Assembly: GCF_009857535.1 (NCBI RefSeq)
Contig: NZ_WWCS01000014.1
Span: forward strand, 1-64,000
Reading direction: 5' to 3'
DNA length: 64,000 bases
Origin: Duganella margarita
GTDB taxonomy: Bacteria > Pseudomonadota > Gammaproteobacteria > Burkholderiales > Burkholderiaceae_D
Below are positions 37,384 through 47,096 of this stretch, in pieces (the stretch's first letter is position 1; each line of letters opens with the position of its first letter). The position numbers were made by a program, and so were the translations under genes. Under the pieces are notes generated by a model. It worked only from the letters and a program-made list of their open reading frames with translations. It made no database searches and had not been told where the DNA came from.

Positions 37384-38889
37384 TTAGTTCTGCGCGACTG
37401 TCGGTGCGGCGCCAGCGCCGTCCCAGCCACCACCCAGGGCGCGAATCAACGCCACCGTGGTCACGGCGCGATTGCCGCGCAATTGCACCGCAGTGCGCTC
37501 CACCGTCGCCAGATTGCGCTGCGCGTCCAGCAGATCCAGATAGCTGGAGCGGCCTGCCGAATACAGCTTCTGCGCCAGATCGGCCGAACGGCGCGCCGAT
37601 ACTACTGCATCTTCAATCTGCACCGTCTGGCCAGCCAGGATCCGCAGGCCCGCCAGATTGTCTTCCACTTCCGCGAACGCCGTCAGCACACTTTGACGAT
37701 ACGTGCCGACCGATTCTTCCAGCGCCGCTTCGCTGCGCGTGATATTGGCCTTGTTGCGGCCACCATCGATCAGCGGCATCGACAGCGCCGCGCCCAGCAG
37801 CCACGAACGGCTGCTCCATTTGAACACGTCGGCTACGGTGTTACCCGAGACGCCGCCCGCATTCGCGTTCAGCATCAGCGACGGGAACATCGCCGAACGC
37901 GCCACGCCGATGCGGGCGTTGGCCGCTTCCATCGCGCGCTGGGCGGCGGCGATGTCCGGACGGCGCTCCAGCAGCGTCGATGGCAGGCCGGCTGGAATCA
38001 GCGGCAGCAGCGTGCCATCCAGCAGCGGGCTGTTGCCGGCCGTGTAGCTGGCTGCCGGTTTGCCCAGCAGGACCGCCAGCGCATGCTCGGTGGTCACGCG
38101 TTGACGCTGCAGGCCAATCGCTTCGGCACGCGAGGTCGCCAGTTCCGTTTTGGCGCGCGCCAGATCGAATTCGCCGATGTCGCCCAGGTCGAAACGACGC
38201 TGGTTGACTTTGACGTTTTCTTCGCGGGTCTGCACCGTGCGGGCCAGCGTGTCCAGTTCGGCGTCGGTGGCGCGCAGACGGAAATACGTCTGCGCCACAT
38301 CCGCCTGCACCGACAGCAGCACCGAGCGGTAGGTCGCTTCAACCTGCGCCGCGTCGCCACGCGCCGCAGCGACGTTGGACGATACGCGGCCAAACAGATC
38401 GACCTCGTAGCTGGCCGTCAGGTTGGCGCTGAACACCTTGGCCGGCGCCACCGGCGTACCGGCGGGCAGGCCCAGTTCCACATCCGATTGGCGCAGGCGC
38501 TGGGCGCCGACACCGACGCCGACTTGCGGAATGCGGTCCGCTTCAGCGATACCGGCAATCGCGCGCGCCTGCTTGACGCGGGCCGCCGCCACCGCCAGGT
38601 TGGCATTGGCGCGGGTGGCTTCGTTGATCAGCTCATTGAGGGCCGGATCATTGAAAGCCAGCCACCACTCGCCGCGCGGCTGGGCTTCGGCGGCTTGCGC
38701 CGCTTTCCAGGTGCTGCCGTCGGCGGCGGTTTGAGTAGCCGCCGGTTGTTGCGATTCCTTGAACGCGGTTGGCACGTCCATCGCAGGTTGCTTGAACTCC
38801 GGCGCTGCGCAGGCGGTCATCAGCAAGGCCGCCAGGATGGGCGCTACGCCCTTGGCGATCATCTGCAGCTTGTTCATCGAGTTGACCAT
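37384..38889 (-). CDS. RND efflux outer-membrane lipoprotein (NodT/OprM family)
   Basis: 501 residues. Lipoprotein signal ending LLMTACAAPEF. The duplicated OEP fold follows: repeats begin LNELINEATRANANLAVAAARVKQ and VGTYRQSVLTAFAEVEDNLAGLR. It forms the outer-membrane channel of the tripartite pump. The ATG at 38889 is preceded by AGGGAG at good distance and overlaps nothing but is 1 base from the permease stop, so translation is tightly coupled. A second in-frame ATG at 38877 is possible. Confidence 0.93.
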   Translation of the reverse strand: MVNSMNKLQMIAKGVAPILAALLMTACAAPEFKQPAMDVPTAFKESQQPAATQTAADGSTWKAAQAAEAQPRGEWWLAFNDPALNELINEATRANANLAVAAARVKQARAIAGIAEADRIPQVGVGVGAQRLRQSDVELGLPAGTPVAPAKVFSANLTASYEVDLFGRVSSNVAAARGDAAQVEATYRSVLLSVQADVAQTYFRLRATDAELDTLARTVQTREENVKVNQRRFDLGDIGEFDLARAKTELATSRAEAIGLQRQRVTTEHALAVLLGKPAASYTAGNSPLLDGTLLPLIPAGLPSTLLERRPDIAAAQRAMEAANARIGVARSAMFPSLMLNANAGGVSGNTVADVFKWSSRSWLLGAALSMPLIDGGRNKANITRSEAALEESVGTYRQSVLTAFAEVEDNLAGLRILAGQTVQIEDAVVSARRSADLAQKLYSAGRSSYLDLLDAQRNLATVERTAVQLRGNRAVTTVALIRALGGGWDGAGAAPTVAQN

Positions 38890-38890
38890 A

Positions 38891-41800
38891 TTAGTGGCTC
38901 CCTTCCAGTTTTACCGCAGCGGCATCGCCATCCACGGCAGGTTTTTTCTTCTCCATCTTGATCGCCAGCTTGCGCAGCAGGACGTAGAACACCGGCGTCA
39001 GGAACAGGCCGAAGAAGGTCACGCCCAGCATGCCGGCAAACACCGCCACACCCATTGCATGACGCATCTCGGAACCGGCGCCGTGCGAGAACACCAGCGG
39101 CAGTACGCCCATGATGAATGCGATCGACGTCATCAGAATCGGACGCAGACGCAGACGGCAAGCTTCCAGCGCAGCTTCAACGACGGTGCGGCCATGGTGC
39201 TCCAGCTCCCGTGCAAACTCCACGATCAGAATCGCATTCTTCGACGCCAGGCCAACCAGCACGAACAGCGCGATCTGGGTAAAGACGTTGTTGTCGCCGT
39301 GGGTCAGTTTCACGCCCACCAGTGCGCAGAAGATCGACATCGGCACGATCAGGATCACCGCCAGCGGCAGGGTCCAGCTTTCGTATTGCGCCGCCAGCAC
39401 CAGGAACACCAGCAGTACGCACAGCGGGAACACATACATCATGGTGTTACCCGACAGGATGTCCTGGTAAACCAGCTCGGTCCACTCGTAGCCAATACCC
39501 TTCGGCAGCACTTCGTTGACGATCTTGGTCATTTCAGCCTGCGCTTCACCGGTCGATACGCCAGGTGCGGCGCCGCCGTTGATTTCAGCCGCCACGTATG
39601 CGTTGTAGCGCTGTACGCGATCCGGGCCATAGCTATCCTTGACGCGCATCAGCGACGACAGCGGAATCATCTCGCCCTTGTTGTTGCGGACCTTCAGTTG
39701 CGCGATGTCTTCGGCGTGCGAACGGAACTGCTTGTCGGCCTGGACGCGGACCTGATAGGTGCGGCCGAACTGATTGAAGTCGTTCACGTACAGCGAGCCC
39801 AGATTGATCTGCAAGGTCTGGTAGATCGTATTCAGCGGCACGCCCAGTTGCTTGGCCTTGGCGCGGTCGATGTCGGCGAACAGCTGCGGCACGTTGATCT
39901 GGTAGCTGGAGAACACGCCGGCCAGTTTCGGATTCTGCCAGGCCTTCATCTGCACCGCTTGCACGGCTTTGTACAACTCGTCGTAACCCAGGTTGTCACG
40001 GTCTTCGATCATCAGCTTGAAGCCGCCGGTGGTACCCAGACCGCTGACCGGTGGCGGCGACAGCACCAGCACGAAGGCGCCTTCGATTGCGCCCATGCGC
40101 TTGTTCATTTCACCGGCGATTGCCTCCGCCGTTTCATTCGGCTTGGTGCGCTCGTGGAACGGCTTCAGGCCGAGGAACACGATACCGGCGTTAGGCGCAT
40201 TGGTGAAACCGTTGATCGACAGGCCAGGGAACGAGATCGAGTTATCGACGCCCGGAATGTCCTTGGCGATTTCCGACATCTTGCGGATCACGGCGTCGGT
40301 ACGGTCCAGCGATGCGGCGTCAGGCAGCTGGGCGAAACCGATCAGGTAGCCCTTGTCCTGCGGCGGCACGAAGCCCGGCGGCACGATCTTGAACATGAAG
40401 CCAGCAGCGACAGCCAGCACCGCGTAGACGATCAGCGAACCGCCCTTGCGTTTCAGCGCGCCTTTCACGCCGCCCTCATAGCCATGCGAAGCACGGTTGA
40501 AGAAGCGGTTGAACCAGCGGAAGAAGCCACCGAAGACTTTGTCCATGCCGCGGGTCAGCGCATCTTTCGGTGCGTCGTGTGGTTTCAGCAGCACGGCCGA
40601 CAGCGCCGGCGCCAGCGTCAGCGAGCTGAATGCCGAGATCACGGTCGAAATCGCGATGGTCAGGGCGAACTGCTTGTAGAACTGGCCGGACAGACCGGAG
40701 ACGAAGGCAATCGGCACGAACACCGCGCACAGCACCAGCGCAATCGCGATGATCGGACCACTCACCTCTTTCATCGCCTGGATGGTCGCGTCATGCGGCG
40801 ACAGGCCGTTTTCGATGTTGCGTTCGACGTTTTCCACCACCACGATGGCGTCATCGACCACGATACCGATCGCCAGCACCAGGCCAAACAGCGACAAGGT
40901 GTTGATCGAGAAGCCGAAGCCCAGCATCACGGCAAAGGTCCCCACCACCGAGACCGGCACGGCCAGCAGAGGAATCAGCGACGCGCGCCAGGTTTGCAGG
41001 AAGATGATCACCACCAGCGCCACCAGAATGATCGCTTCGACCAGGGTGTGGATCACGGCGTCGATCGACTCGCGCACGAATTGGGTCGGGTCGTATACAA
41101 CGCTGTATTCGACGCCTTCCGGGAAATCTTTCGACAGGCGGGCCATGGTGGCGCGCACGTCGGCCGACAGTTGCAGCGCGTTGGCGTTAGGCGCTTCGAA
41201 AATCGGAATCGCCACTGCGGACTTGTTGTTCAGCAGCGAACGCAGGGCGTACGAGTTACCGCCCATTTCCAGACGGGCCACATCCTTGAGCAGCGTGACC
41301 GCGCCATCGGCGTTGGTCTTCAGGATGATGTTGCCGAATTCCTCAGGCGTCTGCAGACGGCCCTGGGTATTCACGGTCAGCTGGAAGTCCGCGCCTTCGG
41401 CCGGACCCTGGCCGATCACACCGGCGGCGACCTGCACGTTCTGCTCGCGGACGGCGTCTACGACGTCGCCGGCGGTCAGGCCTCGCTGGGCCACTTTCTG
41501 TGGATCGAGCCAGACGCGCATGGCGTAGTCGCCGGAACCGAACAGCTGCACCTCGCCCATACCGGGCAGGCGCGCCAGTTGATCCTTGACGTTCAACACC
41601 GCGTAGTTACGCAGATACAGGTCGTCGTAACGGCCGTTCGGCGAATTCAGGTGGACCACCATCGTCAGGTTAGGCGACGACTTCACGGTCGTCACACCGA
41701 TCTGGCGCACTTCTTCCGGCAGGCGTGGCAACGCGCGTTGGACGCGGTTCTGCACCTGGGTTTCAGCTTGCTCGACGTTGGTGCCGATCTTGAAGGTGAC

Positions 41801-42079
41801 GGTCAGCGCCAGCGCGCCGTCCGAGGTGTTTTGCGAGGACATGTACAGCATGTTCTCGACGCCGTTGATCTGTTCCTCAAGCGGCGCAGCCACGGTTTCG
41901 GCGATGATCTTCGGATTGGCGCCCGGATACTGCGCGCGCACCACGATCGATGGCGGCACCACGTCCGGGTACTCCGAGATCGGCAGCTTGAAGATAGCGA
42001 TCAAGCCGGCGACGAAGATGATGATCGACAGGACCGCCGCAAAAATCGGCTTGTCGACAAAGAATCGAGAGATATTCAT
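38891..42079 (-). CDS. RND multidrug efflux permease (AcrB/MexB type, HAE1)
   Basis: 1062 residues, the full length for AcrB-type pumps. N-terminus MNISRFFVDKPIFAAVLSI, proton-relay pair in GIVVDDAIVVVENVERN, and the GLASKNAILIVEFA block with the conserved Lys are all present. It drives drug export across the inner membrane by proton antiport with the adaptor and channel encoded on either side. Gene order adaptor-permease-channel on the minus strand is standard. No TetR repressor is adjacent; the drug range cannot be read. Confidence 0.97.
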   Translation of the reverse strand: MNISRFFVDKPIFAAVLSIIIFVAGLIAIFKLPISEYPDVVPPSIVVRAQYPGANPKIIAETVAAPLEEQINGVENMLYMSSQNTSDGALALTVTFKIGTNVEQAETQVQNRVQRALPRLPEEVRQIGVTTVKSSPNLTMVVHLNSPNGRYDDLYLRNYAVLNVKDQLARLPGMGEVQLFGSGDYAMRVWLDPQKVAQRGLTAGDVVDAVREQNVQVAAGVIGQGPAEGADFQLTVNTQGRLQTPEEFGNIILKTNADGAVTLLKDVARLEMGGNSYALRSLLNNKSAVAIPIFEAPNANALQLSADVRATMARLSKDFPEGVEYSVVYDPTQFVRESIDAVIHTLVEAIILVALVVIIFLQTWRASLIPLLAVPVSVVGTFAVMLGFGFSINTLSLFGLVLAIGIVVDDAIVVVENVERNIENGLSPHDATIQAMKEVSGPIIAIALVLCAVFVPIAFVSGLSGQFYKQFALTIAISTVISAFSSLTLAPALSAVLLKPHDAPKDALTRGMDKVFGGFFRWFNRFFNRASHGYEGGVKGALKRKGGSLIVYAVLAVAAGFMFKIVPPGFVPPQDKGYLIGFAQLPDAASLDRTDAVIRKMSEIAKDIPGVDNSISFPGLSINGFTNAPNAGIVFLGLKPFHERTKPNETAEAIAGEMNKRMGAIEGAFVLVLSPPPVSGLGTTGGFKLMIEDRDNLGYDELYKAVQAVQMKAWQNPKLAGVFSSYQINVPQLFADIDRAKAKQLGVPLNTIYQTLQINLGSLYVNDFNQFGRTYQVRVQADKQFRSHAEDIAQLKVRNNKGEMIPLSSLMRVKDSYGPDRVQRYNAYVAAEINGGAAPGVSTGEAQAEMTKIVNEVLPKGIGYEWTELVYQDILSGNTMMYVFPLCVLLVFLVLAAQYESWTLPLAVILIVPMSIFCALVGVKLTHGDNNVFTQIALFVLVGLASKNAILIVEFARELEHHGRTVVEAALEACRLRLRPILMTSIAFIMGVLPLVFSHGAGSEMRHAMGVAVFAGMLGVTFFGLFLTPVFYVLLRKLAIKMEKKKPAVDGDAAAVKLEGSH

Positions 42080-42085
42080 TTTTAA

Positions 42086-43324
42086 TTATTCCTTGGAAGT
42101 GCCCGTTTTTTTACCATCAGCAGCGGCTACTTTCTGGTCTTTTTTGGCATTCATTTCAGCGGCCAGCGGATCGGCGTCCATCGCCACGGTGGTCGGCGTG
42201 ACCGGGGCGCCCGGCTTCACGCGCTGCAGGCCGTTGACGACGATTTTCTCGCCGGCTTTCAGACCGTCACGCACGATGCGCAGACCATCGACTTGCTGAC
42301 CCAGTTGCACCGGACGGTACTCGGCCTTGTTGTCCTTGCCGACGACGTAGACGAACTTGCGGTTCTGGTCGGTGTTGATGGCGCGGTCGTTGATCAGCAG
42401 CGTCGGCTTGGCGCCGGTGCTGCCGGCCAGTTGCACGCGGGCGAACAGGCCAGGCACCAGCAGGCCATCGGCATTGACCAGGATGGCGCGCATGCGCACC
42501 GAGCCGCTGCGCGGGTCGAGCTGGTTGTCGACGAATTCCAGCTTGCCTTCGTGCGGGAAGCCGGTTTCGTTGGCCAGGCCGATTTTCACGCTGGCCGGTT
42601 TGCCCTGGTGAGCGGCGGCGCCGACGCGCAGGTAGGTGTCTTCGTCGCCGTCGAATGAGGCGTAGATCTGGTCCAGCGACACCACCGAAGTCAGCACGGC
42701 CGACGGATCGACCAGGTTGCCCAGCGTGATTTCCGCTTTCGACACGCGGCCGTTGATCGGCGACGTCACCTGCGTGTAGCTCAGGTTGAGCTTGGCGGTT
42801 TCGTACTGGGCCTGGGCGGCGCGGGCGTCCGCTTCCAGCTGCTTGAAGCTCGACGCCGAGGTATCGTATTCGCGCTGGGCGATGGCTTTGTCGGCCAGCA
42901 GCTTTTCAGCGCGGACCAGTTCCACCTTGGCCAGTTCGGTCTTGGCGCGCGCCGAGCTGGCGGCCGCTTCGGCACGGTTGGCTTCGGCCTGGAATGGACG
43001 CGGATCGATGACGAACAACACTTCGCCTTTTTTCACCTGCGAACCCGGCTTGAAGTTGATGGCCGTGATGAAGCCGCCCACGCGCGGACGAATCTGCACC
43101 TGGTCAATGGCTTCCAGACGGCCGGAGAACTCCTGCGTCTCGGTGATGGTTTTCTCGACAACCAGTGCCGCCGATACCGGCGGACCGCCGGCAGCGGCCG
43201 GTGGTGCGTCGGCTTTGCTGTTTGCTTCGCCGCAACCGGAAAGTGAGAATGCGGCCAGGCCCGCCAATGCCAGCGCGGCGACCAGCGGTCGGGCGAGAGC
43301 AGTCATTGAGTTAACGGTTTTCAT
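42086..43324 (-). CDS. RND efflux periplasmic adaptor (AcrA/MexA type)
   Basis: 412 residues from the ATG at 43324 (AAAAAGGA six bases ahead); an earlier in-frame ATG at 43369 would put 15 residues before the lipoprotein signal and is rejected. The signal ends FSLSGCGEANS. It has the usual barrel-sandwich hybrid (GRLEAIDQVQIRPRVGGFI), hairpin, lipoyl half (INGRVSKAEITLGNLV) and a Lys-rich tail (KKDQKVAAADGKKTG). It opens the pump operon and links the permease to the channel. Confidence 0.95.
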   Translation of the reverse strand: MKTVNSMTALARPLVAALALAGLAAFSLSGCGEANSKADAPPAAAGGPPVSAALVVEKTITETQEFSGRLEAIDQVQIRPRVGGFITAINFKPGSQVKKGEVLFVIDPRPFQAEANRAEAAASSARAKTELAKVELVRAEKLLADKAIAQREYDTSASSFKQLEADARAAQAQYETAKLNLSYTQVTSPINGRVSKAEITLGNLVDPSAVLTSVVSLDQIYASFDGDEDTYLRVGAAAHQGKPASVKIGLANETGFPHEGKLEFVDNQLDPRSGSVRMRAILVNADGLLVPGLFARVQLAGSTGAKPTLLINDRAINTDQNRKFVYVVGKDNKAEYRPVQLGQQVDGLRIVRDGLKAGEKIVVNGLQRVKPGAPVTPTTVAMDADPLAAEMNAKKDQKVAAADGKKTGTSKE

Positions 43325-43467
43325 GTTAATTCCTTTTTGTATGAAAATAATTAATGGAAAGGGCGGCACCGGGCGGTCTCAGCAAAAATCGAGAAAACAC
43401 GGTACTAGCGCCCCGCTGGCAAGCCAGTGGGGACGTAACTCGGTACTACTTTAAGAAGTGGGGAATC

Positions 43468-44334
43468 CTATGCGGCTGACGGCGTCTCGGACCGTTCCAG
43501 GCCAGCGATGAAACTGGCGATTTCTCCCAGTGCCGAACAACGACAGGCACATTCATTACGTGCCCCCGCATCCTTCAGGGGCGCCGGCTGCATGCGCCGG
43601 ACAGTGGTTTTGACGCCGCAGCCAATCAACTTGGCGCCGTACTGTTCCGCCTCGTCGCGCAGCGGATCGTCTTCGGTCGACAGAATCAGCGCAGGCGGCA
43701 GGTTCTTCAGGCGGCTCGATTGCAGCGGCGAGGCATAGGGATGGGTGCGGTCGGCAGCGTTCGGCAGGTAGCCACGGTAGGCCTTGGCGCAGGCGTCGGC
43801 CACATCCAGCAACTCCGGCTCGGCCTGGATCTCGCGCATCGAGCAGGTGGTCAGTCCCGGGTCCAGCATCGGCATCACCAGCACCTGGCCGGCCAAGGCC
43901 GGGCCGCCGCGATCGCGTGACATCAGCGCGCAGACAGCTGCCAGGTTGGCGCCCGCTTCAATCCCGGCCACCAGCAATTGCTTGCCGGTCCAGCCCAGCT
44001 TGGCCTTGTTCTTCTTGGCCCAGACCAGGACGGCGTGTGCATCTTCCACGGCGGCCGGGAATGGCTTCGCGGTCGCCAGCGTGTAAGCCGAGGCTAGCAC
44101 GGCAACGTGCTGGCTGTCGTCTGCCAAATGGCGCAGGAACATATCCGCATCTTCCAGGTCACCACCGACAAAGCCGCCGGCGTGGAAGAAGACCAGCAGC
44201 ATGTCGCGCTTGGCGCCGGCATCGCCGCTGGTATAGAGGCGCGCGGCCAGTGGACCTTCCGCGCCCTTGACTTCCAGGCTGCGGATTTTGAGTTGGTCCG
44301 ATAATACCGGCAGGGCCTCGATTGGATTGTTCAT
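43468..44334 (-). CDS. Alpha/beta-hydrolase fold protein lacking the catalytic Ser and His
   Basis: 288 residues of the HSL-like / acetyl-esterase family. The oxyanion HGGG region is HAGGF (51-55). The nucleophile elbow, normally GDSAGG, reads GIEAG (124-128), so Glu126 replaces the Ser. The C-terminal catalytic His (usually HGF) is absent; the region reads QPAPLKDAGARNECACRC. With the acid loop (STEDDPLRDE) retained, this looks like a non-catalytic family member. It lies 143 bases upstream of the RND adaptor, same strand, and overlaps by 4 bases the small gene at 44331, so the three may be one transcription unit. Confidence 0.8.
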   Translation of the reverse strand: MNNPIEALPVLSDQLKIRSLEVKGAEGPLAARLYTSGDAGAKRDMLLVFFHAGGFVGGDLEDADMFLRHLADDSQHVAVLASAYTLATAKPFPAAVEDAHAVLVWAKKNKAKLGWTGKQLLVAGIEAGANLAAVCALMSRDRGGPALAGQVLVMPMLDPGLTTCSMREIQAEPELLDVADACAKAYRGYLPNAADRTHPYASPLQSSRLKNLPPALILSTEDDPLRDEAEQYGAKLIGCGVKTTVRRMQPAPLKDAGARNECACRCSALGEIASFIAGLERSETPSAA

Positions 44335-44540
44335 TGCTGCACCGTTCCTGATTCGTTGGAGGACAGCATGTTAGCAGGATCGCAGGGCTTTTCGCCGCTA
44401 GCCACCAGCGTCAGCGCGCGAACGCCGCGCACCTCTGCCCTGGCGCTATGGGAATAAGCATCCGTATAAACCACGCCTGCCAGTGCCACCGACGTCAGTG
44501 CCAGTGTAAGCATTGCAAAAATTGCATCCCGATATTTCAT
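44331..44540 (-). CDS. Small membrane-anchored hypothetical protein
   Basis: 69 residues. A hydrophobic N-terminus (AIFAMLTLALTSVALAGVVY) anchors or exports it; the rest is polar with one Cys (EKPCDPANML). The AAAGGAGG in front of the ATG is nearly perfect, so the gene is real despite its size. Its stop overlaps the hydrolase-fold gene start as ATGA, so translation is coupled to it. I do not recognise the family. Confidence 0.7.
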   Translation of the reverse strand: MKYRDAIFAMLTLALTSVALAGVVYTDAYSHSARAEVRGVRALTLVASGEKPCDPANMLSSNESGTVQQ

Positions 44541-44663
44541 GATGAGTCCTCCTTTCTTCGTCTTTTACTTTGTGCAGTACAGCAATCTTAAACTTGATCT
44601 ACAATCCGATAAAGATGGCAAAGTCGAATTGATTGTTCAGGATTCCGAACAATAGGATCAAAG

Positions 44664-45614
44664 ATGAATAAACTTCAAGCGATGGAAGTATTTGTGCAGG
44701 TGGTGGACGCCGGCGGCTTTACGCGCGCGGCGGACGCCATGCAGCTGCCCAAGGCGACCGTCTCCACCCTGATCCAGGCGCTGGAAGGCGCGCTGGCGGT
44801 CAAACTACTGCACCGGACCACGCGCCACGTCAGCGTCACGGCCGACGGCGCGGCCTATTACGAGCGCTGCCTGCGCATCCTGTCCGACGTGCGCGAGGCC
44901 GAGGAGTCGCTGTCGCGTACCCGGCTCAGCCCGTCCGGACGGCTGCGCGTCGACGCCCCCACCGGCCTGGCCAGCGACGTCATCGTGCCGGCGCTGCCGC
45001 AGTTTTTTGAACAGTATCCGGACATCCAACTGGAACTGGGCTGCAGCGACCGCCCTGTGGACCTGATCGAGGAAGGCGTCGACTGCGCGGTGCGCGGCGG
45101 CGCGCTGGGCGATTCCAGCCTGATCGCGCGCCGGGTCGGCATTCTGCACTTCGTCACCTGCGCCTCGCCGGCCTATCTGGAACGTTACGGCCGGCCGGCG
45201 CACCCGAACGAACTGATGCGCCACCGCTGCGTCAACTATTTTTCCGCGCGCACCGGTAAAATCTTCGACTGGGACTTTACCCGCGACGGCGAGCGGGTGC
45301 AGGTCGCCCTGCCCGGCCACATCGCGCTCAACGACAGCAATGCCTACATTGCGGCCGGTATCGCCGGGCTGGGCATCGTGCAGATGGCCAACTTCATGAT
45401 GGAGCCGATGCTCAAGGACGGCCGCTTTGAACTGCTGCTCGAGGACTGGATCAGCGATCCGCTGCCGATCCACGTGGTCTATCCGCAGAACCGCCACCTG
45501 TCGGCCAAGGTGCGCGTGTTCGTCGAATGGGTCGCCGAACTGTTTTCCAATCACCCCGGCATGCGCCTGCCGAAGATGCCCGCGCGTGCCACACCGCTGG
45601 AGGTAGCTCTATGA
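44664..45614 (+). CDS. LysR-type transcriptional regulator
   Basis: 316 residues. HTH N-terminus MNKLQAMEVFVQVVDAGGFTRAADAMQLPKATVS, of the subgroup that starts MxxLxAMxxFVxVVExGSF. Then the LTTR substrate-binding domain (PSGRLRVDAPTGLASD). Its stop overlaps by ATGA the following dehydrogenase gene, so the two are co-transcribed; most LTTRs are divergent from their targets, so this arrangement is somewhat unusual. The effector is unknown. Confidence 0.92.
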   Translation: MNKLQAMEVFVQVVDAGGFTRAADAMQLPKATVSTLIQALEGALAVKLLHRTTRHVSVTADGAAYYERCLRILSDVREAEESLSRTRLSPSGRLRVDAPTGLASDVIVPALPQFFEQYPDIQLELGCSDRPVDLIEEGVDCAVRGGALGDSSLIARRVGILHFVTCASPAYLERYGRPAHPNELMRHRCVNYFSARTGKIFDWDFTRDGERVQVALPGHIALNDSNAYIAAGIAGLGIVQMANFMMEPMLKDGRFELLLEDWISDPLPIHVVYPQNRHLSAKVRVFVEWVAELFSNHPGMRLPKMPARATPLEVAL

Positions 45615-46582
45615 CTGAAACCCACCGCATTGTCTTCCTGGACCGCGACAGCGTCATCGCCAACGTCCGCAAGCCGTCGTTTGCGCACGAGTGGACCGAA
45701 TATCCATCCACGCCGGCCGGCGAGACGGTGCAACGCCTGCGCGACGCCCGCGCCACCATCGTCATCACCAACAAAGTGGCGCTTGGCGCCGACGCGCTGG
45801 CGCAGCTGCCGGACGTGGAGCTGATCGCGGTGGCGGCTACCGGCACCAATATCGTCGACCTGGCGGCGGCCAAGGAGCACGGCATCGTCGTCACCAATAT
45901 CCGCAACTACGCGGTGCACACGCTGCCCGAGCACACGTTTGCGCTGATCCTGGCCTTGCGCCGGCAGCTGGTGGCGTATCGGGAAGATATCGCGGCGGGA
46001 CTGTGGCAGAAGTCGGAACGCTTCTGCCTGTTCGGCCATCCGATTTCGGACCTGGCCGGCAGCCGGCTGGGCCTGTTCGGCTACGGCGCGCTGGGCAAGG
46101 CCACGGCGCAGATCGCGCGCGCGTTCGGCATGGAAGTGATCGTGCATAACCGCTCGCCGCTGCCCGATGCGGCTGCGGACGGCGTGCGCGAAGCGAGCTT
46201 TGACGAGGTGCTGGAAACGTCGGACGTGATCAGCCTGCACCTGCCGCTGACCGACCAGACCCGCAATATGCTGAGCGCCAAGGAACTGATCCGCATGAAG
46301 CGCAGCGCGCTGCTGATCAACACCGCGCGCGGCGGCCTGGTGGATGAAGTGGCGCTGGCCGATGCGCTGCGCAGCGGCCTGATCGGCGGCGCCGGTTTCG
46401 ACGTGCTGGTGACGGAGCCGCCACCGACCGACAATGTACTGCTCAACCTGCGCCTGCCCAACTTCATCCTGACGCCGCACTCGGCCTGGGCCAGCACCCA
46501 GGCGATGCAGACGCTGGTCGATCAGTTGATCGACAACATCGACGCGTGGCACGCGGGCGCGCCACGCAACGTGGTGGGGTGA
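45611..46582 (+). CDS. D-2-hydroxyacid dehydrogenase (glycerate/hydroxypyruvate reductase-like)
   Basis: 323 residues from the ATG at 45611, which has GGAGG in front and overlaps the LysR stop. NAD-binding GxGxxG reads GLFGYGALGKATAQ; the catalytic Arg is in NTARGGLVDEVALADAL, Glu in VLVTEPPPTDN and His in LTPHSAWAS, the full set of the D-isomer-specific family. Likely reduces hydroxypyruvate or a similar 2-oxoacid with NAD(P)H. Substrate is inferred from family resemblance to HprA. Confidence 0.88.
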   Translation: MTETHRIVFLDRDSVIANVRKPSFAHEWTEYPSTPAGETVQRLRDARATIVITNKVALGADALAQLPDVELIAVAATGTNIVDLAAAKEHGIVVTNIRNYAVHTLPEHTFALILALRRQLVAYREDIAAGLWQKSERFCLFGHPISDLAGSRLGLFGYGALGKATAQIARAFGMEVIVHNRSPLPDAAADGVREASFDEVLETSDVISLHLPLTDQTRNMLSAKELIRMKRSALLINTARGGLVDEVALADALRSGLIGGAGFDVLVTEPPPTDNVLLNLRLPNFILTPHSAWASTQAMQTLVDQLIDNIDAWHAGAPRNVVG

Positions 46583-46583
46583 A

Positions 46584-47066
46584 TTACTTGACGTCCAGCA
46601 GTTCGACGTCGAAGATCAGCGTGGCGTTCGGCGGAATCGGGCCGGCGCCGTTTGCGCCGTAACCCATGGCGGCCGGCACGATCAGGGTGCGTTTGCCGCC
46701 CACCTTCATGCCCTGCACGCCTTCATCCCAGCCCGGGATAACCTGGCCGGCGCCGAGACTGAAGCTGAACGGCTCACGGCCAATCGACGAATCGAACTTG
46801 GCGCCATGCTGGTCGGGCGCACCCGGCACAAACAGCCAGCCGGTGTAGTTGACGATGGCGGTGACGCCAGCCTTGGCTTCCGTGCCGGTGCCGACAACGG
46901 TGTCATTTTTTTGCAGCGCGGTGACCGCGGCAGCAGGAGCAGCGTCAGCGGCAGTGGCGGCCGGCGCCGACGCCGGCGCGGTCTCCGGCGTTTTGTTGCG
47001 ATCGCAGGCGGACAAGGTCAGGGCCAGCGTCAGGCCGATTGCGCAAGAAGAGATCAGATGTTTCAT
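46584..47066 (-). CDS. FKBP-type peptidyl-prolyl isomerase, lipoprotein
   Basis: 160 residues. Lipoprotein signal ending LALTLSACDRNK, an Ala/Pro-rich linker, then one FKBP domain (YTGWLF, FDSSIGREPFSFSLGAGQVI, GWDEGVQGMKVGGKR, GYGANGAGPIPPNATL). It would isomerise prolyl bonds in periplasmic or outer-membrane proteins. Its stop lies one base beyond that of the convergent dehydrogenase. Confidence 0.93.
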   Translation of the reverse strand: MKHLISSCAIGLTLALTLSACDRNKTPETAPASAPAATAADAAPAAAVTALQKNDTVVGTGTEAKAGVTAIVNYTGWLFVPGAPDQHGAKFDSSIGREPFSFSLGAGQVIPGWDEGVQGMKVGGKRTLIVPAAMGYGANGAGPIPPNATLIFDVELLDVK

Positions 47067-47096
47067 GGTGGCTTTCTTGTTGATGAGGCCAGCAGC

